Shown here one piece after another: positions 43,821 through 53,654 of a DNA stretch of 64,000 nt; positions within the stretch are counted from its first letter, which is position 1; each line of letters begins with the position of its first letter. The notes beneath the pieces are model-generated. The model searched no databases, was not told where the DNA came from, and saw only the letters and a program-made list of their open reading frames with translations. Origin of the DNA: Streptomyces sp. NBC_00464 (GTDB taxonomy: Bacteria; Actinomycetota; Actinomycetes; Streptomycetales; Streptomycetaceae); the NCBI RefSeq assembly GCF_036013915.1, contig NZ_CP107899.1, forward strand, positions 3,968,001 to 4,032,000, read 5' to 3'. The position numbers and the translations under genes are program-made.

Positions 43821-45521
43821 TCAGCCTTCTCCCCGCGCCGCGTCCTCCTGCAGGTACGCGGAGATCATGGCGAGGTCGTCGGCGATGTCCAGCACACCGT
43901 TGACGTCGGTGTCCGGGGTGGAGGCGCCGTTCACGCCGGCGAAGAAGGCGTCGAAGCGGCCGTTGCCCTTGTCCAGGTAGCCGGCGATCGTGATGGCGCC
44001 GACGGCCAGGCGGTTGTTGAGCGCGTCAAGACCGACGGCGGCACCGGTCTTGGCGAACACCTTCCCGCGCGCGGGGCAGTCGGTGCAGTTCTCGGCCAGC
44101 AGGCCGTCGACGCCGAGGATGGGCAGCGCATTGCGGAAGCGCTTCGCCTCGGGGGTGTGCTGCCAGTACGTCAGCAACTGCACGACGGCCTTGGGCGTGG
44201 TCCGGTCGACGGGGTTGCCGCCACGGCCGTCCAGGAGCTGGACCTGCTTGCGGTCGACGCCCGCGCGGTCCAGGAAGTCGGCGAGCACCGGGAATCCGTC
44301 CATGCAGTCCTTGCTGCCGGCCGCGACCGCCATCAGACAGATGGCGAGGTTGCCGCCCAGATTGTGGCTGACCTTGAAGATGAGCTTGGCGTACTGGGCG
44401 AACGGCGGGGAGGTGTACTGCGCCACGCGCGGCCGGCCCGCGTACGAGCCGGGGAGCTGCCCGACCGGGTTGGCACCGGTCGGCTTCGCCGTCACCTTCA
44501 CCCCGGCCCGCCCCAGCGCCTCGATCAGCGCGGTGCGTCCGAAGGCCGACGGATCGGTGATGGGCGACACCTTCAGAGCCGGTTCGGAGCCGGCCGCGAT
44601 GGTGCCGGAGAGCCGGATCCGGGTGCCGTTGTCGGAGGTCGTCACCTCGATGTCCGTCGGCTGGCCGGCCGCCACGGTCCGGACCGTCGAAGTGACGCGG
44701 TACGGGGCGACCTTGGGCCGCCAGTCCAGCTGTGCGGGCGCGCCGGGGCGGGCACCGGGGGTGGTCAGCAGGTCGATGAGATTGTCGTTGATGATCAGCG
44801 GGGTCGGGACGGGGATGAAGACCGGCTCGGGCCGGAAGAGCCGGTCGTCGACGATCACGTTCCCGTCGACGCGGGTGATGCCGGAACGCCGCACCTGCTG
44901 GGCGATCTTGTCGATCCCGGCAAGCGGGTTCTCCGGTGTGAGGGTGGCGCCGGGGAAGTCGTCGGCATATGTGTGGTCGAGGTCGGTGTAGTCGACCGTG
45001 CCGTCGGGGCGGGTCCTGCCGCCCATGGTGAGGTCACCTTGGGCGACCAGGCCGAGATCGCCGTCCAGCGTGCTTCCGCGGCGCTCGCCGAGCGCGTAGA
45101 CCGGAGTCCTGAAGCGGTGGTCGCCGCCGAGGGTGTTCCACGCACCGGAGGTGCCGAACAGCTTGGCGACCGACCCGGGGATGAAGAACTGCTCGGCGAA
45201 CCGGCTGTGGACGACCCGCCCGCTGTCCGGGTCCTGCTGGAGCAGGCCCCACTGGGCGTTGGGGTAGTCCGGCTTCCGCATGATCTCCGTGATCCGCGGG
45301 TCGAGACGGTCGGAACCGCCGCCGCCGGGCGACGAGGCCGCCGGGGCTGCCGCTCCCGGAGTCAGGGCCTCGGGCGACGAGGCCGCGCGGGCGGCCTCGC
45401 CCGAAGTCAGCGCCAGGAGCAGCAGGGCACAGCATCCGGCGGCAGCGCGGTGCCGAAGCGATCCGAAACTCTCTCCTCGCGCTGCGGTACGCACCGTTCG
45501 TCTGGGCAGTTTCCAGTTCAT
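43821..45521 (-). CDS. dacB: D-alanyl-D-alanine carboxypeptidase/endopeptidase (PBP4, S13 family)
   Basis: The 566-residue exported protein has a signal segment (about 20-45) and all three serine penicillin-binding motifs: SVAK in FFIPGSVAKLF, SHN in FKVSHNLGGNL, and KTG in FAKTGAAVG. S13 enzymes trim or cut peptidoglycan peptides outside the cell. The ATG at 45521 has only a weak ribosome binding site. It converges on no partner and seems monocistronic. Confidence 0.92.
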   Translation of the reverse strand: MNWKLPRRTVRTAARGESFGSLRHRAAAGCCALLLLALTSGEAARAASSPEALTPGAAAPAASSPGGGGSDRLDPRITEIMRKPDYPNAQWGLLQQDPDSGRVVHSRFAEQFFIPGSVAKLFGTSGAWNTLGGDHRFRTPVYALGERRGSTLDGDLGLVAQGDLTMGGRTRPDGTVDYTDLDHTYADDFPGATLTPENPLAGIDKIAQQVRRSGITRVDGNVIVDDRLFRPEPVFIPVPTPLIINDNLIDLLTTPGARPGAPAQLDWRPKVAPYRVTSTVRTVAAGQPTDIEVTTSDNGTRIRLSGTIAAGSEPALKVSPITDPSAFGRTALIEALGRAGVKVTAKPTGANPVGQLPGSYAGRPRVAQYTSPPFAQYAKLIFKVSHNLGGNLAICLMAVAAGSKDCMDGFPVLADFLDRAGVDRKQVQLLDGRGGNPVDRTTPKAVVQLLTYWQHTPEAKRFRNALPILGVDGLLAENCTDCPARGKVFAKTGAAVGLDALNNRLAVGAITIAGYLDKGNGRFDAFFAGVNGASTPDTDVNGVLDIADDLAMISAYLQEDAARGEG

Positions 45522-45627
45522 GCGGTCAGGTATGGACCTCGGTGGGCGCCGGATCAGGGCGGCACGACCGGTTGTCACCCGAACGGCACGGGGCATTCGT
45601 CGTCATGCGCAGCGAACGCCCGAACCG

Positions 45628-45770
45628 TCAGGCGGACGACCCGCTGTCGACGACGAGATCGGTCCCGACCGCCGACCCGGCCGCCGGCGAGGCGAGAGAG
45701 AGCACCGCGGCTGCCACTTCCTCGGCCTCCGCGAGCCGGCCGAGCGGGTTCTCCGTCTTCACGCGCTCGG
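45628..45770 (-). pseudogene. C-terminal tail of a short-chain dehydrogenase
   Basis: Minus-strand sequence reads ENPLGRLAEAEEVAAAVLS, then GSAVGTDLVVDSGSSA and stop, the standard end of classical SDR enzymes. Only about 45 residues remain; there is no Rossmann motif or catalytic Tyr-Lys upstream. The rest of 45522-46022 shows nothing recognised. Confidence 0.7.
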
Positions 45771-46022
45771 CACGGTCGGCGTGGGAAGGACCGGGCTGTG
45801 ATGCTTCGAAACCCGGGAACCACTCGACAGTTCAGAGGGCGAAACGCCTCCGAACTGCGGTGGAGCCCTCGACGGAACCGACTCGGTTGCCGGCGTCGAG
45901 GGCATGTGCTGACCGCTGCTGACCCTTCTGAATGGGGCGCAGTGGCGAGGAGTCACCGGATGTCGCGGGGGCTGGTCTGCCGCTGACCTGTCCGTACGAT
46001 CCGGTGGCGCTGGGCCGCTAGG

Positions 46023-46172
46023 TCATGCCTGAAGCGAACGGGCTGCCATCCAAATCATGATGCAGCCGTTCTCCTGGTCGCTCCTCGTGGATGCCGCTGC
46101 GGCACCGGCCATCGCCCCTGTTGCCAAGGTGGTCAAGCAAACGAGAGTGGTGACCGACAGGATTATGCGCAC
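46023..46172 (-). CDS. 49-residue exported peptide downstream of the AfsR-like gene
   Basis: A GTG at 46172 with GGAAGGA upstream opens a 49-residue peptide: a 25-residue signal sequence (RIILSVTTLVCLTTLATGAM, AGAAAA) and a short mature part STRSDQENGCIMIWMAARS with one cysteine. It lies 97 bp after the SARP regulator's stop on the same strand. Small genes follow afsR in Streptomyces (afsS), but this peptide is secreted and not afsS-like in sequence. Confidence 0.6.
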   Translation of the reverse strand: MRIILSVTTLVCLTTLATGAMAGAAAASTRSDQENGCIMIWMAARSLQA

Positions 46173-46269
46173 GTGCGAGATTCCTTCCGGGTGATCATGA
46201 ATGGAGCGGAAGGTTATCAGACCATCCAACAATCGGCATTTCTGGCATATGCCAATTCGATATTCAGGG

Positions 46270-49200
46270 CTATTCGTCGCGACCCGCGAAGCGAGTGTTC
46301 TGTCTATTTTCACATATGTGTTCGATTTCCTTCAGATGGCGACCGATTCTGCGCGCATCGACAGGGTTTCGATGTCTCACTAATTCGAATGCCTGACGCA
46401 ATGACATGCGCGCTTCATCGGCGTCCCCCGCCGCGAGTCGCACCTCCGCCAGCAGCGTTCGTGTGGCGGTCTCCTCGTCGACGTCATGCGTGCGGGCGGC
46501 AACGGTTGCCGCGGCTCGCAGCCGGTCCGTCGCGACGTCCAGGCGGCCGCTGGCGAAGTCCGCGCGCCCGAGGCGGCGCAGGGCCTGGACCTCGTGGTGG
46601 GCCGCCCCTATGTCCTGCGCGATCTCCAGCGCTGCGAGCAGGTGGCGGACGGACTCCTCGACGCTGCCCAGCCGCCAGTACGCCTCGCCGAGCCCGACCA
46701 GAGCCTCGGCCTGACTCTTCCGGTCGCCGAGCGACCGGAATTCCGAAAGCGTCTCGCCGAACATGGCAAGGGCCCCTTCGGGGTCTCCCGATTCTGTGAG
46801 GGCTTCGGCCAGATTTCTACGGACCGTGGCGCGGTCGTATCGGCTTCCATCGACTTTCAGGAGATTCAGGGATTCCTCGAACGAGCGGCGGGCTGATGCC
46901 AATTCGCCTTTCTGTACCTGCAATTCTCCAATATTGTTGAGGGTCTGGGCGGCTGCGGTTGCGTCCCCCACCTGTCGGAAACCTTCGAGAGCATCGCAGA
47001 AATGTGCGAGCGCTCGCCCGTGTTCCCCGAGGAACAGCATGGTCACCGCTACGTTGTTTCGGCTGCGGGCTTTGTCCCAGACGTCACCCGACAGCGACTT
47101 TATGGCGAAGGACTTCTGGAGCAGGACGAGCGCCTTGCGGTTTTCACCGAGATGCCAGTTGAGTGTGCCGAGGACCCGTAGGGCCTCGGCCTCGGCAGGT
47201 CCGTCGCCCAGTGCACGCGCGAGTCCCAGTGCTCGCTCCCCTGCCGCGGCGGCCTGCGAGTAGTCCCCGAGGCTTGCGTCCGCCGCGCAGAGGTCGATCA
47301 GGGCTCGGCAGAGCGCCGATGCGTTGTCGTTCCTTCCGTCCCAGTGGACGACGGCGTGCCGCAGGAGCGTCTTGGCATCCTGCCAGTGGCACTCCGACTG
47401 CAGGAACCCCGCCAGGGTGCAGGCGAGTCGGGCGGCCGACTCGGGGTTGCCGTTGAGCCGGGCGTGATCTTCGACAGCCAGGAGGTTGCTGCGTTCCGCG
47501 GCCAGCCAGGACCGCGCGGCGGCGGAGTCCGGCAAAGGCGGCGACGACGGGAGGAGCGGCAGCGGTGAGTCCAGCCGCGCGCGCCGGGGATATGCCCTTC
47601 GATCCGCCAGGTCGGCTGTCGTGACGTAGAAGTCCGTCAGGCGGGCGATGGCCTGCCGGCGTTCATGCTCGCTGTCTTCCGAGATGGACAGACCGTAGGC
47701 GTACTCGCGAAGCAGGTCGTGGTAGCGATAGCGGTCCGGTTCGGGCTCCCTGAGCAGGTGACACGCCAGCAGGCCTTCGAGTAATCGCTCCGTCGTGTCC
47801 TGCCGCAGACCCAGCAGGGCGGCTGCCGCGTCGGCGGTGAATTCGGGTCCGGGATGCAGTCCGAGGCAGCGAAACGCGGTCCGTTGCTGCGCGGTGAGAG
47901 TCCGGTAGGAGAGGGCGAATGCGCGCGCCATCTCGTGTTCCTGATCCGCGCTCCGGATCTCCGTCAGCCGTCCGGGACTGCGGGTGAGACGCTCGGCGAG
48001 GACGGTCAGGGTCCAGGACGTACGGGCCCGGAACCGATGCGCCACCAGTTCGATTGCGAGGGGGAGATACCCGCACAAACCCACGATCTGTGCGGTCTCC
48101 GCGATATCGCGGGTGCGTTCCTCCCCCGCGAATCCGCGGAAGAGCGAGATGGCGTCCTCCTCCGGCAGGGCGTCGAGCGGGACTGACAGCGCTTGAGGGA
48201 TACCGGTGAGATGCCGACGGCTGGCGATGATCGTCAGGGACGGTGACCCGCTCGGCAGTAGCGGACCGACCTGTTCGGGTCCGCTCGCGTCGTCCAGGAC
48301 GATGACCACTCGGCGCTCGGCCAGCATGGTCCGCCATAGGGCCGTACGCCCTTCCAGCTCCGCTGGAATGGAGAAGGCCGGCGCACCGAGCAGTCTCAGC
48401 AGCGTCGCCAGCGCCGCCCTCGCGCTGAGTGGTTCCTGGGTGGGTGAATGCCCATGCAGATCGATGTACAGCTGACCGTCCGGGTACTTTTCGGCGAGAA
48501 GGTGGGCAGCGGCGACGACCAAGGCGGTCTTGCCCACACCCGCCATTCCGGAGACCGCTTCCACGGTGACGACTGATCCGCTGTGCGCGTCCCTTTCCGC
48601 GATCACCGAGGTCAGGGCCTGCAACTCTGAATGGCGCCCGACGAGCGACGGTTGCTGGGGCAGATTCCGGCGTGGCGGCACACCGGGTGGGAGCGGAGCC
48701 GGCTTGGGCGCCTCGGGCGGTCGCGTGGGCGAAGTACCGGCAACGGTGCCGAGTGGAGCCGCCGTTCGCATCGCCGCCTCTCCGTGTGCCAGTTCGCGTG
48801 CGGGTGCGCGAGCCAGCACACCCTGGTGGATCATGTTCAACTCCACACCGGGGAGAGCTCCGTAGTCCGCCATCAGTGACTGCCGGGCCCGTTGGTGGAC
48901 GCGGAGGGCGTCCGCGTACCGTCCGCTGCCGTAGTACGCGAGCATCAACTGCCCGAGCAGGGTCTCGTCACCGGGATGGCGCTCAACCAACGCGGAGAGC
49001 TCCCCGACCTGCTCGGCGAAGCGCCCCAGCCTCAGTCCGGCTGCGATGCGTGATGCGCCGGCGCTCAGCCGTGACTCAGAAAGTGTCCGGCGTACGTTCG
49101 CTGCCCAGAACCCGGGCAGACCGGCCAGTGCCTCGCCTTGCCACAACTCCTCGGCTCGGGAAAGCAGTTCTACAGCCTGCGCATCACTGTCACTGGTCAA

Positions 49201-49539
49201 CGCCGTATCGACGAGGCGCTGGAAGCGCTGCCGGTCGACGGAGTCGGGCCCGGTCACCAGGGTGTAGGTGTGCGCTCTCCCGACGATGGAGGGTGCGTCC
49301 GGCCCCGTGCCGGCCACCCGCAGCCGTCGACGGATGCGCGAGACATAAGTGTGCGCGTTCTCGCGAGCGCGGGCGGGAGGGTCGTCGTCCCAGAGTCGTT
49401 CCATCAACTCGCCGATGGAGACCGGACGGCCCGCGTCAAGAGCGAGCGCGGCCAGCATGACCCGTTCTTTGTCCGATCCGAGCGTCAGCCAGTGCCCGTT
49501 CAGCCGCAGCCCCACCGGTCCGAGAATCTGGAATTCCAC
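46270..49539 (-). CDS. AfsR/SARP-type regulator with NB-ARC and TPR domains
   Basis: The 1089-residue protein has an OmpR-type winged helix (1-100), a bacterial transcriptional activation domain (about 100-245), a Pro-rich linker, an NB-ARC ATPase with GMAGVGKT (Walker A) and VVIVLDD (Walker B), and C-terminal TPR repeats (about 720-1075). AfsR-type proteins activate secondary metabolism or development after ATP binding. The GTG start follows GGGGGCG. It is divergent, 182 bp apart, from another NB-ARC-TPR gene. No biosynthetic cluster is visible in the window. Confidence 0.9.
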   Translation of the reverse strand: MEFQILGPVGLRLNGHWLTLGSDKERVMLAALALDAGRPVSIGELMERLWDDDPPARARENAHTYVSRIRRRLRVAGTGPDAPSIVGRAHTYTLVTGPDSVDRQRFQRLVDTALTSDSDAQAVELLSRAEELWQGEALAGLPGFWAANVRRTLSESRLSAGASRIAAGLRLGRFAEQVGELSALVERHPGDETLLGQLMLAYYGSGRYADALRVHQRARQSLMADYGALPGVELNMIHQGVLARAPARELAHGEAAMRTAAPLGTVAGTSPTRPPEAPKPAPLPPGVPPRRNLPQQPSLVGRHSELQALTSVIAERDAHSGSVVTVEAVSGMAGVGKTALVVAAAHLLAEKYPDGQLYIDLHGHSPTQEPLSARAALATLLRLLGAPAFSIPAELEGRTALWRTMLAERRVVIVLDDASGPEQVGPLLPSGSPSLTIIASRRHLTGIPQALSVPLDALPEEDAISLFRGFAGEERTRDIAETAQIVGLCGYLPLAIELVAHRFRARTSWTLTVLAERLTRSPGRLTEIRSADQEHEMARAFALSYRTLTAQQRTAFRCLGLHPGPEFTADAAAALLGLRQDTTERLLEGLLACHLLREPEPDRYRYHDLLREYAYGLSISEDSEHERRQAIARLTDFYVTTADLADRRAYPRRARLDSPLPLLPSSPPLPDSAAARSWLAAERSNLLAVEDHARLNGNPESAARLACTLAGFLQSECHWQDAKTLLRHAVVHWDGRNDNASALCRALIDLCAADASLGDYSQAAAAGERALGLARALGDGPAEAEALRVLGTLNWHLGENRKALVLLQKSFAIKSLSGDVWDKARSRNNVAVTMLFLGEHGRALAHFCDALEGFRQVGDATAAAQTLNNIGELQVQKGELASARRSFEESLNLLKVDGSRYDRATVRRNLAEALTESGDPEGALAMFGETLSEFRSLGDRKSQAEALVGLGEAYWRLGSVEESVRHLLAALEIAQDIGAAHHEVQALRRLGRADFASGRLDVATDRLRAAATVAARTHDVDEETATRTLLAEVRLAAGDADEARMSLRQAFELVRHRNPVDARRIGRHLKEIEHICENRQNTRFAGRDE

Positions 49540-49721
49540 CAGCGCCCCCGCTGGTCCGTCGGATGGTTCACGAGCATGACATCACGCTGCGAATTCCGCC
49601 ATACGCCGTTGTTGCGATTGGCGCGATCTATCTCGTTCCTGATGGTCATGACGAGTGACGCCGGGGTAGAACGCGAAAAGAGAACGGGCAATTGGCAAAT
49701 CGATCTCCGGGGGGCGGATGG

Positions 49722-51890
49722 ATGAGTGATTCGGGTACGGCTTCGCAGGGGCCTCATGGGAATGAGATCGGAGGCGATGCGCGACTGTACGGTCCCACCG
49801 TCCAGGCCCGTGAGGTGCACGGCGGCATTCATCTCCACCCCGCGCCGGTGGTGCCCGTACGGCCCGCACCGCCGCGTCAACTGCTACCAGTTCCAGCACA
49901 CTTCACCAACCGGGAGAGCGATCTGGCGGCGCTGAACGATCTACGTTCCACAGGTATGCCGCTGATCGTCGTCAGCGGACCGGCCGGAATCGGCAAGACG
50001 ACTCTGGTGTCCAAATGGCTGCGTTCGCTGAGCGCCGAGTTCCCCGACGGGCAGCTGTACGCGGACCTGCGCGGGCACTCTGCGGGCGAGCCGGTGAGGC
50101 CTGCGGAGATCCTTGCCCAGTTCCTGCGGGCACTGGGCGCAGGCCCTACGCCCACGGACCCGGCCGAACTGGCCTCGCTGTGGCGGTCCCTCACCGCCGA
50201 CCGGCGCATCGCGATCATGTTGGACAATTCGTTCACGGCCGCCCAGGTCAGGCCGTTGCTGTTCGGCGGGCCGGGCAGCCTCGTAGTCGTCACCAGTCGC
50301 CGCAGGCTGACCGGGCTGCGCATGCAGGGAGCGGGGTTTCATCAGCTCGACGCGCTCGGTCCGGCCGCCGGTGTCGAACTCCTCACCCGTGGGATCGGAC
50401 GCGACCGGGTCGCCGTGGAACTCTCGTCGGTTCACCGCCTGGTGGCACTCTGCGGTGGCCTCCCGCTCGCGGTCTGTCTGGCGTCCGCCCGGCTCGCGAC
50501 ACGCCCGCGGCAGTCGGTTGGGGCGCTGGCCGACGCCCTCGCACGGAACGCGGGCGGTGACCGGCTGGCCGCGCTCGAAGTGGAGGGTGAGACTTCAGTG
50601 CGCAAGGCCCTGGACGCGTCGTACGCAGTGCTGAGCAGTGGGGCCGCGCGCCTGTACAGGACGCTTGGTCTGCTTCCTGTGCGTACCTTCGACGTGATGA
50701 TCGCCGCGGCGTCCTGCGGTGAGTCGTTGGACTGGGCGGAGCGCAGACTGGACGAGTTGGTCGAGGCGAATCTCGTGGAGGATGTCGGCCCGGAGAGCTG
50801 TCGCTTCCACGACCTCTTAAGAATCCACGCGTACGACCGTGCGATGGAGGGCGACACGAGCGCTGCCCGCGAAGAGGCTCTACGGCGATTCTGCGACTGG
50901 TGCCTGTTCACCGCGACAGCAGCCCAGGAGCGGTTGACACCGGTGCAGTTCACGCTCCCCAGGATCTACGTCCACCGGCCGGATCTTCCGCTGCCGTTCG
51001 CCGACGGTGTAGCGGCACTCCACTGGCTCGACTCCCGGCGGACGCAACTGCTGGATGCCGTTCGGTTCGCGGCGAGCAGCGGCTGGTACGACACCAGTTG
51101 GATGCTCGTGGACGCCCTGTGGCCCCTCTTCCTGCGCTTGCGCCACTACGCCGAGTGGATCGAGGCCCACAGGATCGGCTTGGAGGCTGCCCGACAGGCC
51201 GGAAACAGGGAGGCCGAGCGTCAGATGCTCAACTCCGGAGCCATCGGCCTGGGTGCGGCCGGCCAGACCGAGGAGGCCACCGCCTGGTATCGGCGCTCCC
51301 TCCAGGCCGCGCGCGAAGCCGGTGACCTGCGGGACGAAGGCCAGGCGCTGCTTGGCCTGGGCGCGTGCCGTCGCGAGGCCGGGCAGCCCGAAGATGCCGT
51401 GACATACCTGAACCGGGCGATCTCCGTATGGGAAGGGTGCGATTACCCGCGAGGCGCGGCCCTGGCCCGTACCACTCTCGGCGAGATCGCACTCGCGACG
51501 GGCGCCCCTGACGTGGCGGTCGACTGTTTCAGCCGGGCTCATGCCGCGTTGGTCGCGGTGAACGACCCCCACGATGCCGCGCGGGCCCTCGTCTTCCTGG
51601 GGCGTGCCGGGGTCCTGGCGGGGGAGTACGCAGAGGGTATGGCGAGGATGAACGAGGCTCTGGCGGTCTTCACCGGGTCCGGAGCGTCCTTCTGGCAGGC
51701 GCGCACGCTGGAGATGCTGAGTGAGAGCGCCGCGGAGCATGGTGACGGGACGGTCGCGGAGGACTTCCTCGCGCGGGCCCTGGCTCTGTTCGAGATCACG
51801 AGCCCCGCCGACGCGCGTCGGCTCGGAGAAGGCGGGCGATCCGGCCAGGGGGACCGAGCCGCGGGTTGCCGACTCGGTCCCGGTGTGTGA
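49722..51890 (+). CDS. NB-ARC-TPR STAND protein with N-terminal amyloid-like motif
   Basis: The 722-residue protein starts with a short disordered region carrying NEIGGDARLYGPTVQARE and VHGGIHLH (14-39), followed by NB-ARC with GPAGIGKT (86-93) and IAIMLDN, a winged-helix part, and TPRs (about 470-690). It lacks a DNA-binding domain. The motif matches in pattern the C-terminal motif of the small protein at 54096-54545, its probable partner. Start ATG at 49722 follows GGGGGGCGG. Confidence 0.82.
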   Translation: MSDSGTASQGPHGNEIGGDARLYGPTVQAREVHGGIHLHPAPVVPVRPAPPRQLLPVPAHFTNRESDLAALNDLRSTGMPLIVVSGPAGIGKTTLVSKWLRSLSAEFPDGQLYADLRGHSAGEPVRPAEILAQFLRALGAGPTPTDPAELASLWRSLTADRRIAIMLDNSFTAAQVRPLLFGGPGSLVVVTSRRRLTGLRMQGAGFHQLDALGPAAGVELLTRGIGRDRVAVELSSVHRLVALCGGLPLAVCLASARLATRPRQSVGALADALARNAGGDRLAALEVEGETSVRKALDASYAVLSSGAARLYRTLGLLPVRTFDVMIAAASCGESLDWAERRLDELVEANLVEDVGPESCRFHDLLRIHAYDRAMEGDTSAAREEALRRFCDWCLFTATAAQERLTPVQFTLPRIYVHRPDLPLPFADGVAALHWLDSRRTQLLDAVRFAASSGWYDTSWMLVDALWPLFLRLRHYAEWIEAHRIGLEAARQAGNREAERQMLNSGAIGLGAAGQTEEATAWYRRSLQAAREAGDLRDEGQALLGLGACRREAGQPEDAVTYLNRAISVWEGCDYPRGAALARTTLGEIALATGAPDVAVDCFSRAHAALVAVNDPHDAARALVFLGRAGVLAGEYAEGMARMNEALAVFTGSGASFWQARTLEMLSESAAEHGDGTVAEDFLARALALFEITSPADARRLGEGGRSGQGDRAAGCRLGPGV

Positions 51891-51906
51891 GGGGGACTTG
51901 TACGAC

Positions 51907-52389
51907 TCAGACGGACGGTGCGTCGCGGGCGTACGGCCATTCCCGCAGTGAGCGCCCCGCCACCAGCCAGGCGTGCACGCACGACGGCAGCAACGACTGA
52001 TCTGCGGAGCCCTGATCCGGCCCGTGGGCGACAAACGGTACGAGGACCACAGACCGGTCGGAGCCGCTGGTCAGGGCCCAACCGCCGACGCCTCCGGCAC
52101 CCGTCAGGGGCACCGCAGCGATGCCGCAAGCCGGGTGGGCCGACGTGAGATCGGACAACCGGCGGAATGCGTCGGCCGCCGAGTGTGCCCGGCTTCCGTG
52201 GAGAACATCCGCGCAGTCCAGCAGGGAGCCGTCCCGGCAGGCGTCTACGTCTACGGCGAGGTGCTCGTCGATGACCGATGCGCGGTGGACACCATCCGCA
52301 GGGCTCAGCCGCACGCTGAACGACGCGTTGGCGCAACGGGCGCGCAGAAGCGGAAAGGGAGTCGTCTCCACCACGACGAAGCGCCTCAC
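51907..52389 (-). CDS. Hypothetical protein coupled to a glycosyltransferase-like gene
   Basis: A 160-residue protein without recognised domain, signal or membrane helix, but with normal codon use. The GTG at 52389 overlaps the upstream stop (GTGA), so it is translationally coupled. It contains four cysteines spread through the chain and a hydrophobic core near HPACGIAAVPLTGAGGVGG. Function unknown; position places it at the end of a possible effector operon. Confidence 0.62.
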   Translation of the reverse strand: MRRFVVVETTPFPLLRARCANASFSVRLSPADGVHRASVIDEHLAVDVDACRDGSLLDCADVLHGSRAHSAADAFRRLSDLTSAHPACGIAAVPLTGAGGVGGWALTSGSDRSVVLVPFVAHGPDQGSADQSLLPSCVHAWLVAGRSLREWPYARDAPSV

Positions 52390-53654
52390 GCCGACGCTTC
52401 CCCGCGCCCCGTTGCCCACGTGGCAGGCGCCAGCGGCTCCGGCAGTGGGATGGTCACCGGCTCGTGCGCGGGCTGTCCCATCCCCAGGAGCTGGTACATC
52501 AGCTTGCGCATGTTCCGGTTGAACCGGCCGGGCTCCGAAGTGATGCGCGACCTGATCGGGGCGTACTCCTCATGCCGGTACTCCTGTGCCACGTAGTCGA
52601 GTTGCTCCATCAGCGGGTGAGTGGGAGACAGGGTCGGTGCATGAGCGGCGAGGGTCGCGGCAGGTGACGAGGGATTGATCTCCCGCTCCGGCGAGCTGGC
52701 CAGCAGCATCGGCGCCCCGGTGAGCGTTCCGTAGAGAGTGACCGAGCCGTGATCCCCGATGATCCAGTCCGCGGCAATCAGGATGCTGCGCCAGTCCGCT
52801 TCAGGCGGCACGATCCCCATCCCCAGTTGATCGCACCGTGCCAGCCACGACTTGACTTGATAGGCGCCGTGTCCTGCCCACACATTGGGGTGGACGAGCA
52901 GTGCAGTGCGGTAGAGGGCCGCCGGTAGCTCGCCGATCAACCGCGGGAGCAGCGCGTCGAACCGGCCGAAGGAGGATTGAGCTCCCCAGGTCGAGACCGC
53001 GACGACGAGTTTCTGCGCCTCGGAGAGCCCGAGCGCACGGCGGTACGCGGCGCGCAGCGGCAGGCTGGCGAGGATCCGGTCGTACACGGGGTCGCCGATC
53101 ACGCGTGCCACCGGCAGTGCCTCCGGGCAGCTGCGCGCCAGCTCATGCAGCTCGGCGTGGTGCGGCACGCCCACAGCGGCCGGCAGCCGCCCACCGGGCA
53201 GGAGATCCTGTCTGCGCAGCCCTGCCACGCCCGCGTTCGCTCCGCCGGTCACCCTCTTCAAGTAGTTGGCCCCGTGCGGCAACGTGATCAGCGGCGCGTC
53301 GATGTACTGAACGCCGCGCGGGCCAACCGCGAGGGCGAGATCGAAGGTCATGCGGGTTGCCTGGTCCCACGGCAGCACCATGCTTCCCAGCCTTGCGAGA
53401 AAGGCGGGTACGTCGTCGCCGAAGGCGTGCGGCGGTGCCGTGAAGACGACCTGGATGCGGAAGTCGGCTTCCAGAAGGGAAAGGACGTCGAGCAGTCGTT
53501 TCCCGTACGTCACTGTGTGGATCACCGCGAGTACCTTCTTGCGCCCCACCAGAGTCAGCCACTGCCGCGACTCGACAACCTCGCCTTCGATGGTGCCCGT
53601 TTCCAACCTGCTTGCCGCGGTCGTACTCGATCCGGTCGTATTCAACGCCGACAT
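52386..53654 (-). CDS. GT-B-fold glycosyltransferase-like protein
   Basis: The 422-residue protein has a GT-B or CDP-glycerol-transferase look: KKVLAVIHTVTYGKRLLDVL near the N-terminus, LPHGANYLKRVTGG mid-chain and a late WIIGDHGSVTLYGTLTGAP nucleotide-site loop. It may transfer a sugar or polyol phosphate. ATG at 53654 has GGGGGA upstream. It sits between the candidate effector gene and a hypothetical gene, all on the minus strand. Assignment to a family is tentative. Confidence 0.6.
   Translation of the reverse strand: MSALNTTGSSTTAASRLETGTIEGEVVESRQWLTLVGRKKVLAVIHTVTYGKRLLDVLSLLEADFRIQVVFTAPPHAFGDDVPAFLARLGSMVLPWDQATRMTFDLALAVGPRGVQYIDAPLITLPHGANYLKRVTGGANAGVAGLRRQDLLPGGRLPAAVGVPHHAELHELARSCPEALPVARVIGDPVYDRILASLPLRAAYRRALGLSEAQKLVVAVSTWGAQSSFGRFDALLPRLIGELPAALYRTALLVHPNVWAGHGAYQVKSWLARCDQLGMGIVPPEADWRSILIAADWIIGDHGSVTLYGTLTGAPMLLASSPEREINPSSPAATLAAHAPTLSPTHPLMEQLDYVAQEYRHEEYAPIRSRITSEPGRFNRNMRKLMYQLLGMGQPAHEPVTIPLPEPLAPATWATGRGEASA

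Noticed and set aside
46270..49539. AfsR-like gene as the regulator of a biosynthetic cluster
   Set aside because: No polyketide, peptide or terpene synthesis gene is visible within the window, so no cluster can be assigned.
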